Source of the DNA: Rhododendron vialii
Lineage: Eukaryota > Streptophyta > Magnoliopsida > Ericales > Ericaceae
Reading direction: 5' to 3'
Length of the DNA: 64,000 nucleotides
Assembly (NCBI RefSeq): GCF_030253575.1
Contig: NC_080561.1
Location: 26,097,564-26,161,563 of the forward strand
This document shows positions 44,209-56,190 of the stretch, in pieces. Made by a program: the position numbers and the translations under genes. The notes beneath the pieces are model-generated. The model saw nothing but the letters and a program-made list of their open reading frames with translations. It was not told where the DNA came from and searched no databases. The first letter of the stretch is position 1, and the number at the start of each line of letters is the position of its first letter.

Positions 44209-44941
44209 ATAAATCTTTACTCTCTACTCAGCTCTGTATAACAGTGTGTCCATATAGGTTTTCTTGACTGCAATGGTATACAATTTCGACCTCTTCATGA
44301 AAAAACTACGATTGGATTTTTTGCATTTCTTTGTTCTTCATTTTCTACATTGCAGATTTAGTTTTGTTTCTTTTACCTCAATTTCTTGCTCTTGTTTCCA
44401 GGAACTATTTTGCATCTGTGTCAGCTAACAATATAAAAAATTTCAACCTTCCGAAAGGAGATTTATGCACAACATGCTGTAAGTATCTTTTTCTTGGAAA
44501 ATTACTTTTGTACACCTTCCACTAAAGAAGATGTGATGTAAGATGGATATGTTATGCAATGATTATTTTAGCACCATTATGTTTTGTGTTGCCCCTCTTA
44601 CGAGGAACTTTCATTCTGAGGCAGTTATGGGGGAGAATTTTGCCTTATTGGGCGAGAAAAAAGTTGAAATATTGCAGTATTCAGTGCATACAAATATTCT
44701 ATTTTCCCTGTTTGTCTTCCAAAACTTTCCTGTTGAGTATTTTTGTATGGCTTCCAACATAGTTGCAGGTGCTAGCCAAAGGGCCCCTATATGTATGGCG
44801 TGTGGTCTTGACAAAGATAAATTTGGATAGGAATTTTTCATTCGAATTTAGAAGACTGGTTTTGCTATGAGTTAGATATGTAATAATGACAACTTTATTT
44901 TCATTATCCCTGCATAGAAAGGAGACTAAAAAATATATCTA

Positions 44942-45156
44942 CTCCCTCCGTCCCAAAATGTTTGTCCGGTCCGCAAAACGAGGTGTTAAAAATAATACAA
45001 TTTTTGCAAGAAAAAATCAAAAGTTTTTTAACAACTTATTAGATATCAATGAGTATTTTTAATTTGTGAAAAAAGTTTGGATTTTTTCTTGAAAAAATTG
45101 CATTATTTTTATCACTCCGTTTTGCGGACCGGACAATCATTTTGGGACGGAGGGAG
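44942..45156. mobile_element. Stowaway-like MITE (215 bp)
   Basis: The ends CTCCCTCCGTCCCAAAATG and CATTTTGGGACGGAGGGAG are perfect inverted repeats and the element is flanked by TA on both sides (44940-44941, 45157-45158). Pairing extends through GTCCGGTCCGCAAAACGA and its complement. This is the standard Tc1/Mariner-derived Stowaway layout. Confidence 0.93.
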
Positions 45157-45867
45157 TACTTTTTTGAAAAGCTGAGTCTACAAAATCTAGAATTGTTCAA
45201 GTTCGACACTTCTGAAAACTTGACTGTAAAAAGATATCCTACATCCTATTCTTCCGTCTAAATAGTTCTCATTTATTCTTGAATGGATGGACCTTTGGTC
45301 TTGCTTCCCTCGAATGACCACATCTAACAGACCTCTTTTCCAAACTTCCGTGCCCTTCCAACTGCCATTCTTGGCCGTGTTTATCTTAGGACTTCTATAG
45401 CCCCTTATGCAGCTCATCCGGCACACCTCAATTTCCATTGGAAGTTTGGAGAAACGAATACTCTGTGAGAACTTTTGTAGGAAACATGAAAGCTTCCAAT
45501 GGTCATTGCTTTATCCTGGTTTCTATCTTGTCTTGTTGTTAGCTTAAATTCTTAAATATCTAACATTGGTGGTGTTTGCTCATGCAGCTCTCAACAGAAA
45601 ACCATCATCAATGCAATGGCAGTCAATAAGAATTTGACTTTTCCAGTTTTGTGCACTTCCTGTTATTGACAAATTTGAATCAGTTTTGTTTTGTTCCTGA
45701 TGCTATCTAAAAGCTCGTAATGATACTACGGACCCAAAGCCAGAACTTTTCCACTCTCGTTTCTGGATTTTCTTTTGTCCTTCAGTGATTATCTTCTCAT
45801 AGTTCTGTGAGGATGTAACAATTATCTATTCTTTCTTAATTTTCTGCTTTTCTTTTTTTTCCTGAAG

Positions 45868-45961
45868 GTGATAATGGATGTTTATGGTTTTGGGATTGGA
45901 AGAGTGGTCATATTCCAGGCTCACAAGGACACCCCTCGTAGTGAATTTTTTAATGCAAGGT

Positions 45962-46013
<52 letters not shown>

Positions 46014-47941
46014 GCAAGTTTTCCTTCTGACCTCAATGTTTTTGGGCCTGTAGGTGGAGGTCATTGCTTTATCTAGCTACGAAGAGAAGGAAGAGCAGTT
46101 TCAATTATTATAACTTATGATTTTCAATTATCCAGCAGCACTTTGAGCATGTTTCTCTAGGTCATTGATAAATCATCTCTAGATTTGCACTCGATGCATA
46201 TATTCTTCAATCAATGCCCCTACCTTGTTCAGCTCTGTGATTTGAAAACCTCCAGATTTCAAAATATTTTGATCCCTTTTAAGTGAGTTTGTTTTCCTTA
46301 TAAAAGAAAATTATTGAGCCCCAATAAAACCACGGCGTCTTTTGAAACACAACATTCTAGCACTTAATAAAAAGTCAGCTCCCTTTTCGTTTTTGCTGGC
46401 AGAATCATATTGCAGTCTTAGTCTCACATTTTTTAATGTGAATTTGTAGGATTTGTCCCACATCGGTTAATTATCTCCTTCAAAACTAGTATATGAGCCT
46501 GGGCGGCCTCTCACTCTTTGCCAATTGGTTTGGAGTTGGATGCTTTAACATGGTATCAGAGCTAGGCTTTCGGAGGCTTTTCCCCTTTGTTTGTGCCATA
46601 GTTGCACTTTGTTTCACTGTGATCCGTGTGTTCCGGATCCTTTGTTGACCTCTCCACGTGCATGTCGGGGGTCGCATGTGCGGGGGAGTGTTGGGATTTG
46701 TCCCACATCGGTTAATTATTTCCTCCAAAACTAGTATATGAGCTTGGACGGTCTCTCCACTCTTTGCCAATTGGTTTGGAGTTGGATGCTTTAACAGATT
46801 TTTAGTCCTAAAATTCCTTTGGATTTCCAAACAAATTTGACGTAGGTAGAAGGAGAATGGCCAAATCTGCAATTTAGCATCTATTAGTTATGCCGGTTGA
46901 AATTTTAGAGGTTAAATTTGTGAATGTATGTTTAGAGGAAATCTATGTCCAGTAGAAGTTAAAGCCAACCTATGCTTACAGATCTGGATATCCAACTACA
47001 AAGTGTTGTACTATGGTTGTTACTTCTGATTTTATGGGGGATTCACAGGCTTGTAGCCTTTTGTGTCCTCTTATACAGGTTGCTCAACTGAGGCAGCGTT
47101 TTTTCCATTCTATTGCTCCACAAGGGCTTGCTGGGGATAGAAGAGGTGTTGTCCCTAGCTCAGGATTTTCTTTCAGTGCTCAGCAGATATGGAAAGATAT
47201 AAAAGAAAATAGGGACCTAGACCTTCTTGCTCACAAGGTTTCGCATAAATATTGCAGTTTGATTGATAAATAGCATTGGTTTGCACAACACAGTTCTTAC
47301 TATTGACTTATATGATTAATTTCTCACTTTTGGATAGTTAGGTCATGGTTGCCACTGTCCGGTGTGAAGAGATTGCTAGTGATAAGCTAAGATGATTGAC
47401 CTCTGATGAGGTATTTATGCATCTATTTGCTGTTTGGGTTGCTTTCTGTAATAAATGAGAAATCATTCATTATGCATTTCTTATTTCTTTGTTCCGAATA
47501 GCGTTGGTTGGCAATGGAGGAAGCCGTTCAATCTGAAAGCTCAGTTCAATCTTAGATACCTATCTTTCTGAGTAAGTTTGAAGTCGCAAATGAGTAACTC
47601 TGAACTAAGTCAGCTCGAGTTTTTAAAGGCCAATGGAGTGTAATTGAAGCCTATATCCAGCAAGTCTTGTCCATAAATGCTATTTTTATTCATCTGAGCC
47701 ATAAAAACATACTTGATCTTTAAGAGATAATAGAAATAAGTAGCAGCAGCACACTAGCTTATAGGAAACATGGAAAAAATTGTAACAATGACTTATCTCT
47801 TATTTCTGCACCCTTCCATCAAAGCCATAATGTTCTTCATTTACTCTTTTTTTTCTTATTTTACAGATATGATAGGGAGGCTTTCTACTTTGATGAACTT
47901 GTGAGAAAGGCAAAGAGACAATTAGAGTCTAAGCATTGCAG
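45868..47941 (+). pseudogene. RHD3 (Sey1/atlastin-type ER GTPase) fragment, decayed
   Basis: RHD3 proteins fuse endoplasmic reticulum tubules. Six exons in correct order match the end of the GTPase domain and the start of the helical domain: HKDTPRSEFFN (about 45922-45954), VEVIALSSYEEKEEQF (46054-46101), an intact 53-codon exon from [14 protein letters not shown] to DLLAHK (47079-47237), VMVATVRCEEIASDK with a TGA at 47393-47395 (47342-47410), WLAMEEAVQS ending in TAG (47502-47555), and YDREAFYFDELVRKAKRQ (47867-47941). Splice sites are mostly kept but stops, missing exon parts and absent GTP-binding exons make it non-functional. A TRIM element sits in one of its introns. It ends about 770 bp before a Helitron-like 3' end, so it may be captured cargo. 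Confidence 0.85.
46445..46796 (+). mobile_element. Complete TRIM retrotransposon (352 bp)
   Basis: Two LTRs of 106 and 108 bp (46445-46550 and 46689-46796) begin TGT(A/T)GGGATTTGTCCCAC-like and end TGCTTTAACA. The first is followed at once by TGGTATCAGAGC, the methionine-tRNA primer binding site, and the second is preceded by the polypurine GCGGGGGAG. Near-matching 5-bp flanks (GAATT and GATTT) suggest the target duplication. The internal region is only about 140 bp and codes for nothing, as in terminal-repeat retrotransposons in miniature. It lies within an intron of the RHD3 relic. Confidence 0.92.
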
Positions 47942-48687
47942 GTAGGAACATATTTTTGTTCATTGATGAGCTGGAATCACATTTTGTCATTTACGTGCCT
48001 TCATGATGGCTGTTATTCGGTAAAATACATGTGAAACATATATTTTCATGTTTATGCCCTCTTGCTGCAAGGATGCTATTTGAATGCATATGGTTGTTGA
48101 TATCTAGGATTATGTTTGTATCCTTTTTGTGTGAAACAGGAAATTGACCTGAACATTTATAGCCCTAATAAATCATCAACAAGCACGAAACTTTCGTGCA
48201 ACAGTACCTTCTGTGGACAATAAAGACGATGTTTGTCAGAAAGTAATACTTGTGCTTATCAAGTTCAATATCTTTTTACCGGTACTTCATCTACTGGGAT
48301 CTTGGTAGAGAATGTCTTGTACTTAACTACAGAAGACAGTCAATTAAAAGCAGTTGATGCATGGATTACATTTGGGTGGGTAATGTCTTGAATTACTTCG
48401 TTGTCAAAAACTTCTTGGATATTTCCTATAGGTACTGTAAACCTCTATGTGGTTAATGTCAATATCAGTGACTTTTGATATCATTTTTAGTGAATAATAT
48501 GAGGTTGCTGTTATTGACATTGATTTTCAAATCAACATTCAGCATACTTCTCTTTTTACTTTCGAAATAGCAATTTTTGGGTGGTTAATATGATGAGGTT
48601 TATTTCTCTACTATCATCACTACAACAACCATAAACATACATAAATTATCTACCTGATTGCCAATTAAACCAATGAGCATGTGAAAA

Positions 48688-48713
48688 CGTGCGGAGCACG
48701 AGCATTACACTAG
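48688..48713 (+). mobile_element. Helitron 3' terminus
   Basis: CGTGC-GGA-GCACG forms a perfect 5-bp hairpin, followed after 9 bases by CTAG and then T, which is the canonical Helitron 3' end and insertion context. The sequence after it (from 48714) turns into GGAGGAAATGAAAAAAGTAC, which reads EEMKKVLGNGAASVGLELPE in one frame and may be the exon of another, unrecognised, gene piece. The 5' end (TC after A) could not be located. Confidence 0.6.
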
Positions 48714-49573
48714 TTGGAGGAAATGAAAAAAGTACTTGGAAATGGTGCTGCAAGTGTGGGTCTTGAGCTTCCGGAGGCTTATCTACCTTCATTGTTGGCT
48801 AGTTCCATGTCCTTTGCTTTGTTCTTTTGTTTGAAAATATTTCTTTCCTTTGATTGTGGCTGTTCAGCTGTCTTATTCTACCGTTGCAGGGATTGGGATA
48901 GACCAAAACGATGTTCCCTTCCACTAAGTTTCTTGATGTGCTGAAGACTTTGAATTTCTTATTGGATTTCGTTTGGAGAGCATTTTTGGGCTATTGGCAC
49001 CTCCTAACATTAACTCATTCTTGTATGCGTAAGTTAGAATATTTAGGCTACCAGACTCGTCGTTTGGTCTTAGGTCGGTATTTTTCTTGTTGATTTCTGG
49101 TTTGTGAGAAATGTGTTCCTCAAAGATTTAGGATTTCAATATGATTTACCAAAGCTTCCCATACTAATAGGTTTCTTGTTCTTCGTTGTATTAATTCTAG
49201 GGTAGTTCAAAATGAGGATGGGAAAGTACGGATGACTCGGGATCAGTTTTGAACAATCTATCAAGTAAGAGAATTCTCTTATTGGTTAAAACTACTAAAC
49301 ATTAACACTACTCCTTTAGCTCATTGTACACACACTCGTCGTCATTTGGTGTTTTGAAAGAAAAAGAATTGTTTTTATGTCTCTTGGTCAAGATTCTGTT
49401 TTTTGGTTTTATGTTTTATGCTGATAAGGATTTAAGGATTTCTAACTTGTTGTTTGGTCTTAGGTCGGTATTTTCTTGTTGATTTCTGGTTTGTGAGAAA
49501 TGTGTTCCTCAAAGATTACAATATGATTTACCAAAGCTTCCCATGCTTTGATTGTTTAGGCTTTAGGGTCTTC

Positions 49574-49606
<33 letters not shown>

Positions 49607-49655
49607 GGCTTACTAAATACTAACTAAACTGAACTGTTTTTCGTTTGTTATTAGT

Positions 49656-49778
49656 ACAGAGAAAATGGGCAAAGAATTGACCCTTAAAGTGTACATGAAC
49701 GGCTCAGATGCACTGCACACTAAATCTGAGTTGTTCATGTACACTTTAAGGGTCAATTCTTTGCCTATTTTCTTTGTC
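49656..49778. mobile_element. Small fold-back MITE
   Basis: ACAGAGAAAATGGGCAAAGA with the following ATTGACCCTTAAAGTGTACA faces its near-perfect complement ending TTGCCTATTTTCTTTGT. Arms are about 54 bp with a loop of about 15 bp. No target duplication was fixed. Confidence 0.75.
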
Positions 49779-50404
49779 CCTAGCACTCCTCTAGTGTGTG
49801 TCGAAGATCGTAGTTTTATCTATTTTAATATATATAATATATAAGGGGAGAGCACAATTTGGTGTCTCCCAATTTTGAAGCTGTGTCACATTTTTCATTT
49901 CCAAAATTGTCCATCAGAAACTAACTTAATTCTGAGTCAGATCAATTCTCTTGCCCCTAACGATTAGGACATGAAAGGAAAAACAAAAAGTAAATAAAAG
50001 TACCCAGTACCCACACACTCCACGTCTTTAACTTTCAGTTTCAGATTCTAAAATAGCCCCATGCTCCCAAAGCAGTACACAGTTTGTATCAAAATGGAGA
50101 CGATGACAAGAAAAATCCAAGAAACAAAAAGCATAGAAGTCCCTACTAATGGAAATAGCTTTATGGATCTGTAAGCTCTCTCCCTGCATTATTACGTGAA
50201 TAAGAGTTGATTGTTTTTCATTTCTTACATGTTGAAAATTCCTGGTTGAATTTTGTCGAGACTTAAGAGAACAACATGCAAAGGGTTACTGCTTTGGTCA
50301 CAAAAGGTGAAGTACAGCCATGGTTGAGATCAACAAGGTATATTTTTATGAAAATATGATCAAACAAACAATCTATCAATATCCTATGCAAATGTGTTTG
50401 AGCA

Positions 50405-50830
50405 GCTAAAGCATCCAAACCCGTAATTCTAATTTTCTACGTTTTCTGAATTTTTTTGTTGATAGAAATTAAAGAGTGGGAGAGAAACGTGGGGAAGTGG
50501 GAAAGAGAGAGAGGGGAGGGGGAAACTTGGGAGAGGGAGGGAGAGAGAGAATTATACTATGCCTCTAGGCACCATCACGTGGTACTCCAAATTCATTTTT
50601 CACCACATGTCTTTCAGTTTATAGAATGAGACCAATGCTAATATCCATCGAACACGGGACCGGAAAAAATATTAAATTGTCTTTTTTACTATCAACTACG
50701 TTTGTGCACGTTCAATGCACGGGAGCACCGTCACGTGGATGGAATGACTATCAACTAACGCGCTTGCTTGCATCAAACATGTGACCGTAAAAAATATTTG
50801 AATCTCTTTTTTATGAACTAGCATTGTGCC
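50405..50830. repeat. Dispersed repeat, copy 2 (first copy at 6.4-6.96 kb)
   Basis: It shares its first 300 bp with the block in cyclase intron 1 (ATCCAAACCCGTAATTCTAA, purine-rich middle, CACCATCACGTGGTACTCC). Its end has two related units with ACTATCAACTACGTTTGTGC and GAACTAGCATTGTGCCCATT, each followed by a CACGGG motif, reminiscent of Helitron termini. The class is not settled. Confidence 0.5.
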
Positions 50831-51839
50831 CATTCAATACACGGGACCGAAAATAAACCACTATGATTTTTTTTATCCCGTGCATCGAACTGGCACAAAC
50901 GCTAGTGAGAGTATAGCTATTGTGCATATTCTATTAAATTCAACTTGCACACGCATCGTGTGTACTGAGAAGAAGCCCATAATTTTCATTTTAGTAAAAG
51001 AAATTTGTGATTAGAAAATTAAAGCTCACTTGTTTATTAGGGATCTGTATAGTATGTTGATAGCGACCAAGGGCATTATAGTATCTTTAGGGTTGGTTGC
51101 TTGGGCAAGTTTGGATCATTGGATCTTAGATTTCTGTTCATAAGTTTTCTTGCAATACATTAAAATCTTTGCTAAATTTCCGAGTTTGGTTGAAGGGCAC
51201 TCTTGGAAGAATCAACTTTTAATCACTCTGTTTGGTTTAACTTTTTGAGAGTAACTTTTAACTTTCGGCACAGTTTCTAATAAATCTTTCTCTCTATCTC
51301 TCTTCACTTATTACCACTTAACCCTCTAAGATGTAAACCAAACAAAGTGTCTTTGGTGCTTGGTCCAGGCGAGAGACTAGAGGGGTCTTCTTTTGCTATC
51401 AACCAATAGAACAAGGGCATTTTTGTTTACTCAAGTTGAGTTTATTTTTTGAATTACTTAGAAGAATTCTCTAGTGTGTGTTTCAATAAATTAGTCGGAA
51501 CTCGGGAGTGAATCTCTTTTCCGTTGTAGGGCAAATTTGGGTTTGGACCTCTAAATCTATCTGCTTAGGTCAGAACTGCATTGTGTTGGGAAGTATCTTT
51601 ACGTATTTTTAACGTTCAATTTTTTTTTTTTGCACTTGAAAAATGATCCAACAGAACAAAGAAATCATGCAAAAATGCTGAAATGGCTTGGAATTTTATA
51701 GCAGAGGTGTGTACGCCTCTTTGTTGGCTTGTCTAAATTTGTTGATGTCTTTTTGGCAAAAATTTAGCCATGCTGTTTGGACTAAATGTCTAAATCTTTG
51801 TTAAAAGGGGTTGACTTTAGCCAATTTTTGTTGACAATA

Positions 51840-54170
51840 TCGCACTTCAGATTCAGATACAAACGGTAAGTTAAAATCCCTAAAAATCGATTTGAAAAGC
51901 CCTACTGGGTTAAAAGTAGGTCAAGATCCTCAATCTGACAAGAAAGGTACGATTGAACCTCATATCCTTCATAATGCTCGAGGCATCCCTTATGTTGAAT
52001 GGGATCCTAACTTAGGTTACAGTGAAGAAGAGAATCACCCTCTCCCTCTCAAACATAATCAGGTTTCAGCTCGTCTCCAAGATAAAACCAGAAACTGGGC
52101 CTCCCTTTCGCTCTTCAAGGCCCATCTAAAACGAGTTGGCATACTATCCTGAACTCCAAAATGGGTAGCATGCTGCTGTGTATATTGATGAAACAGATGT
52201 AGATGAGGGTAGTTGGAATCATTGCCTTATTGGGCATTTCCTTGTTGGCAAGATGAACTTCACGTTACTGAACTCTACGTCTTGGAAAGTTTTGAAGGAT
52301 AATGTCCTATCAGTGGAACAGATTGGATTGAGATTCTTGTTCAAATTCAAGTACGAGGCTACTAAGTTGAAAGCATTGGAGGATGGTCCTTATTTCTTTT
52401 CACGTAGATTCCTAGTTCTACAAAATTGGCATCTAAGCACAAAGTACCAACCCTCTTAAAATTCCTGCTTGGATTAAGATTCTTAAATTCCCACTCGAGT
52501 TTTGGACAATGAAGTGTTAAAGCAAGATAGCAAGTACCATTGGTAAACCCCTTCATGTGGATCAAGCAACAGAGAAACAACATAGGCTTGATTTTGCTCG
52601 TATATGTGTAGAAATAGATGTTGGAACCGAGTTGCCAGATGATGTTCAAATTACAGTCAATGGGGAATGTGTGTGGTGGTGGCACTACAATACCAATGGC
52701 TTCCACCAATTTGTTCAATTTGCAAGGTATTCGGGCACCATCAAGGTTCATGCACCAAACAATCCACCTCAAAACCCATCAAGGAAACATGGCAAGTAGA
52801 GTGGAAGGGCAAAGACCAGGTCAATGCTGGTCTTGTTGCTCAGGTAAATGTGAGTGACCCTAACACCTCTACTAGTCAATCTGTCTTAGACCCTACAGTT
52901 GATGCATCCCCTCAAATTCTTGTTGCTGAGATCAGTCCAATTGAAGAGGTAATCGCTGATTCAGTCGTGGCTGCTCCAATTACAGAAATTGTTTAAGGGG
53001 TATTAGAAATTGTTTAAAATTGACCTTGATCCATTCAAAATTGTTTAAGGGGTGAAGATATCCAATCACACCAAGACCAAACCAGATAGCCCCAACAGCC
53101 CTCGCAGTTCTGAATTGGAAGAGGAAGCAGTTCATGGGTGTGATACACCCATTTTTGGCCCCTCAATTCCAGATGTTAAAGTGGTGTATAGAGGTTCAAA
53201 AAAAAATGGTATATTAGTGGCAACAGGAGCAAATCAAAGGGCTCCAACAACCGTAAACAATTTCAGCCTAAATACTTCAGCTCAGCCTACCCTTTTTGGT
53301 GCGGATTTTGTCAACATTAACTCTTTATCTTTAAAAGCTTTGAGCATCTGAATTAATTATTTTCAGTCTAAATACTTCTGTTTTTATGTCTAGTTCTTCA
53401 CTGCATTTTGGTTCCTCGAATATAAGGGGTCTTAATGACCCCATTAAACAAAAAGCTGTTAACATATTTGTGAAACACCATAAGCTATCTCTAGTTGCGC
53501 TTCTTGAGCATAAGATTAAGGAATCTAGGATAGATAACAGTGCTAAATCCATGCTCCCTAATTGAAAAGTTGTGCATAATTACAGATTGGCTCCATTGGG
53601 GAGCATTTTAGTGTTTTGGGATCCACTAGTTCTGTCCTTACAAGTCCTAGCTCAATCGGACCAATACATCCACTGATGTGGAGGCCAAAGATGGTAGTTT
53701 TCAGTTCTTTGCCTCTTTTGTTTATGATAGTAATTGCTATATTGATGGACAAAAATTGTGGCATGATATTCAGCAGCATCAGTCACATCTCCTTGGGTTG
53801 TTCTAGGAGATTTCAATGCCATTAGATTCCCATGTGAGAAGGTAGGGGGTGCTGCTTCTTGGCCTCCCTATGTGAATGAATTTAGTGACTTCATTAACCA
53901 ATTAGAACTTGAGGATCTTAGGTATTTAGGCTGCTACTTCACTTGGGCCAACAAACAAGACTCACTTCATTTTATAACTACCAAATGAAGCATGGATTAA
54001 AATGTTCAGCTGTTCTCATGCCCATTTTCCTACTCCATGGTATCTGATCATTCTCCAGCAGTGGTTTTTCTTACCCCTACTTCCAAACCTACTATCAAAC
54101 CTTTCAAATTCTTCAATTTTCTAGCTGACCACCCTCAGTTTCTGTGTCTGTTGACTCTCTTCGTTCATAA
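51840..54170 (+). mobile_element. LINE (L1-type) fragment without reverse transcriptase
   Basis: The order of parts is that of plant L1-type elements. A DUF4283-like segment occupies about 52178-52440 (LIGHFLVGKMNF, LRFLFKFKYEATKLKALEDG, SRRFLVLQNW). A CCHC zinc knuckle CSICKVFGHHQGSC follows at about 52694-52735, then a variable linker to about 53350. The endonuclease (EEP) domain runs from about 53380, with NIRGLNDPIKQK, LGDFNAIRFPCEKVGG (about 53806-53853) and SDHSPAVVF (about 54042-54068). Several stops and frame changes break it. The sequence ends after KPFKFFNFLADHPQF with no reverse transcriptase, so the 3' half is lost. No poly(A) tail is found. Confidence 0.85.
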
Positions 54171-54897
54171 TTTCAAATTGTCATAAAGAGATGATAGTCA
54201 AATTTAGTTTTTGAAAAGTACCAGTAGTTGTTATTACTAGAACTTGTCAGTTGTCACAAAGAAAAGGAATGCCTTCAGTCTTATAATTCGATTTCATTTG
54301 CAGCTCGCGTAGCAGCAAAGCCATGGTCAAGAGCATATAAATTGCTCTAAGATGATGACAAGGTCAGTAAGTGTCCACCTCATAATTGCAACTTCTTAGT
54401 TTTGTTTAACGCCATCAATATTCTTGCAACTATAGTTGGGACTTGGTGCTTTTGTTGCTGCCTGCCTGAGTTTTAACAATTACTTCATAGGTTAAAATCT
54501 TTTGAATTGTGTGTGGTTTTTCCGCTTGTTTTGGTTTCTTATTCTCGGTTTAATTTGCTGGATGTTTGATTCTACTCAATGAGTAGTTATACTTCTTTCT
54601 CTAGAAAGTGTAATTGTTTTGGGTAGGTCAAGGATCGAACTTATGATGTATATGATACAGAATTGCAAGGCATGCACAATATGAGAGGTTAATGCTTTAG
54701 GTGTGTCTCTTACGTAGGACAGGGTCAGACGTCACTTTTTAGATCTGAGAATATACATACTCTGCGTGCTTTTTCACTTGGGTTCTCATGTTTCATAGAG
54801 ATCTTCATATTGGAATATGGATACTCGGAGTATCCAGTATTTGAAGAACCAAATGGACTAAGTTAACCTTTATTTTGTGAAGTTTTTTCAAGCAGAA

Positions 54898-55089
54898 TAT
54901 ACGTTGAGCCTCATCTTTTCATGGTGGTTTGATAAAATACATGAGAGAGATGTTGTGTCATGGAAACAATGGCCGTTTCGTATGCACAAAATTGCTTCTT
55001 ACATCCGCAAAAAAAATTATCGTGTTGCGTGCCCTCATTCTTTGCATGAAGAGTTTTGTGACACTATTGCAAGCTTTGGTTGGGAAAAT
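54898..55089 (+). pseudogene. Exon-like coding fragment, family not recognised
   Basis: Between CAAGCAG and GGTACGT, one frame reads EYTLSLIFSWWFDKIHERDV followed by VSWKQWPFRMHK, RVACPHSLHEEF and IASFGWENG with no stop. The amino-acid balance and clean splice borders suggest a true exon of some protein. A nearby piece at about 54303-54359 (ARVAAKPWSRAYKLL, then TAA, then DDDK before GTCAG) may be the preceding exon. I cannot name the family. Confidence 0.35.
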
Positions 55090-55814
55090 GGTACGTATTT
55101 TTCACTTTCATATTAGGTATCTTATGTTATTTTTGGGGATAAATTCCACTCTACCCTATTGGTGTTTGAGGCTTGTGCGGATCACCTCACTGAACTTTAA
55201 ACGTGACCGCATTACCTCATGTAGTTTCTAAACTATGCACATTGAAATTTATATAATGGTTTTGATGTTCTAAATTTTCTTAATTTTGTCAGTCCACAAT
55301 GCAACTTTTCCAGGGAGTGGTTGGAGTTTTGGAACTATTGGAAGGTCTGAGATTTCAACTAAATTTTGAAAATTCCAAAAATTATGACAAGCTATTTGAG
55401 TCCATGCATGTGTCCACTTGAACTGTGTTAAAAAGTAGGGTACGATGTATGTGATTACTTATTTGATAAAGTATATGCGAAATTTTAGTTGGTTGAGGTT
55501 TACCACATGGATTAGCTTGCTTAATGCATGGAAGAAAGTTTCCACAATTCCATGATGTAATGTAAGTAGTTAGCTACATGGCATCTTATCACTTAAATGA
55601 TTTCACTTTGAGTCCATATCTTAGTTACACGAAGCGGGAGCGAGGACGGGGGAACGGATGATATCATAGAAGTGTGGGAGCACCATTGGGAGCGGTTAAA
55701 CGCTGGTAAAACAAATGCCTTGAATAGTACTATTACCCGAAGTAATTAGAAAACGCCGGCAAATGTTTTATATACTATAAAAAAAAAAAAAAACCAGCAT
55801 TCTAACACAAAACT

Positions 55815-55880
55815 CACAATAGCCCAACGGTTAAGTGTTGGACTCTTTTCCAAGAGGTTGGGGGTTCTATTCCCGGCCAT
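55815..55880 (+). other. tRNA-like sequence, probably SINE head
   Basis: TAGCCCAACGGTTAAGTG fits the A box and GGTTCTATTCC the B box of an RNA polymerase III promoter, with the right spacing. Between them TTGGA and TCCAA can form an anticodon stem around CTCTTTT. The acceptor stem does not close, so it is not a functional tRNA gene. A tRNA-derived SINE or decayed tRNA is most likely. An A tract lies just before it (about 55779-55793). Confidence 0.5.
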
Positions 55881-55974
55881 AACACAACCAGAAATATTAA
55901 TGTGGTGGCCACGTGGGTGCCACATGGTGCACACGTGGTATTTTTCTCCCTTATGTGGCACGTGGCACTATTAC

Positions 55975-56190
55975 CAACATTTGTAAACATGTCGCTAAGA
56001 ACGTCATACCTTTACTGGCATTTGTTCCATCTTTACCGGCTTTTTTTGGCATTACCGACACTTTTCTAGACGATATTTCTAAAAATGCCGGTAAAGGTGG
56101 TACTAATGCCGGTAAAACTATTACCGGCATTTTTGACCACTTTTTCTGGCATTTGTTAAGTGCCGGTAAAGCCACATTTTTCTTGTAGTA
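55975..56190 (-). mobile_element. CACTA-type terminus with subterminal repeats
   Basis: On the minus strand the end reads ACTACAAGAAAAATGTGGC (56189 down), matching the CACTACAAGAAAAA start at 35470 except for the first base. The 200 bp inside carry at least seven copies of TTACCGGCATTT or its complement, the clustered subterminal repeats to which CACTA transposase binds. A CGCCGGCAAATG motif at about 55752 may belong to the same end, separated by the tRNA-like insertion. Confidence 0.7.

Larger units (their letters stand above)
48714..51840. other. Spacer with local repeats, no gene recognised
   Basis: It contains a direct repeat of about 100 bp (49061-49165 and 49456-49548, sharing GGTCTTAGGTCGGTATTTT), a GA tract at 49576-49604, a small fold-back at 49656-49778, and the second copy of the 6.4-kb repeat at 50405-50830 with two internal units around CAATGCACGGGAGC and CAATACACGGGACC. 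A short frame at 48714-48800 may be a coding scrap. Confidence 0.5.
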
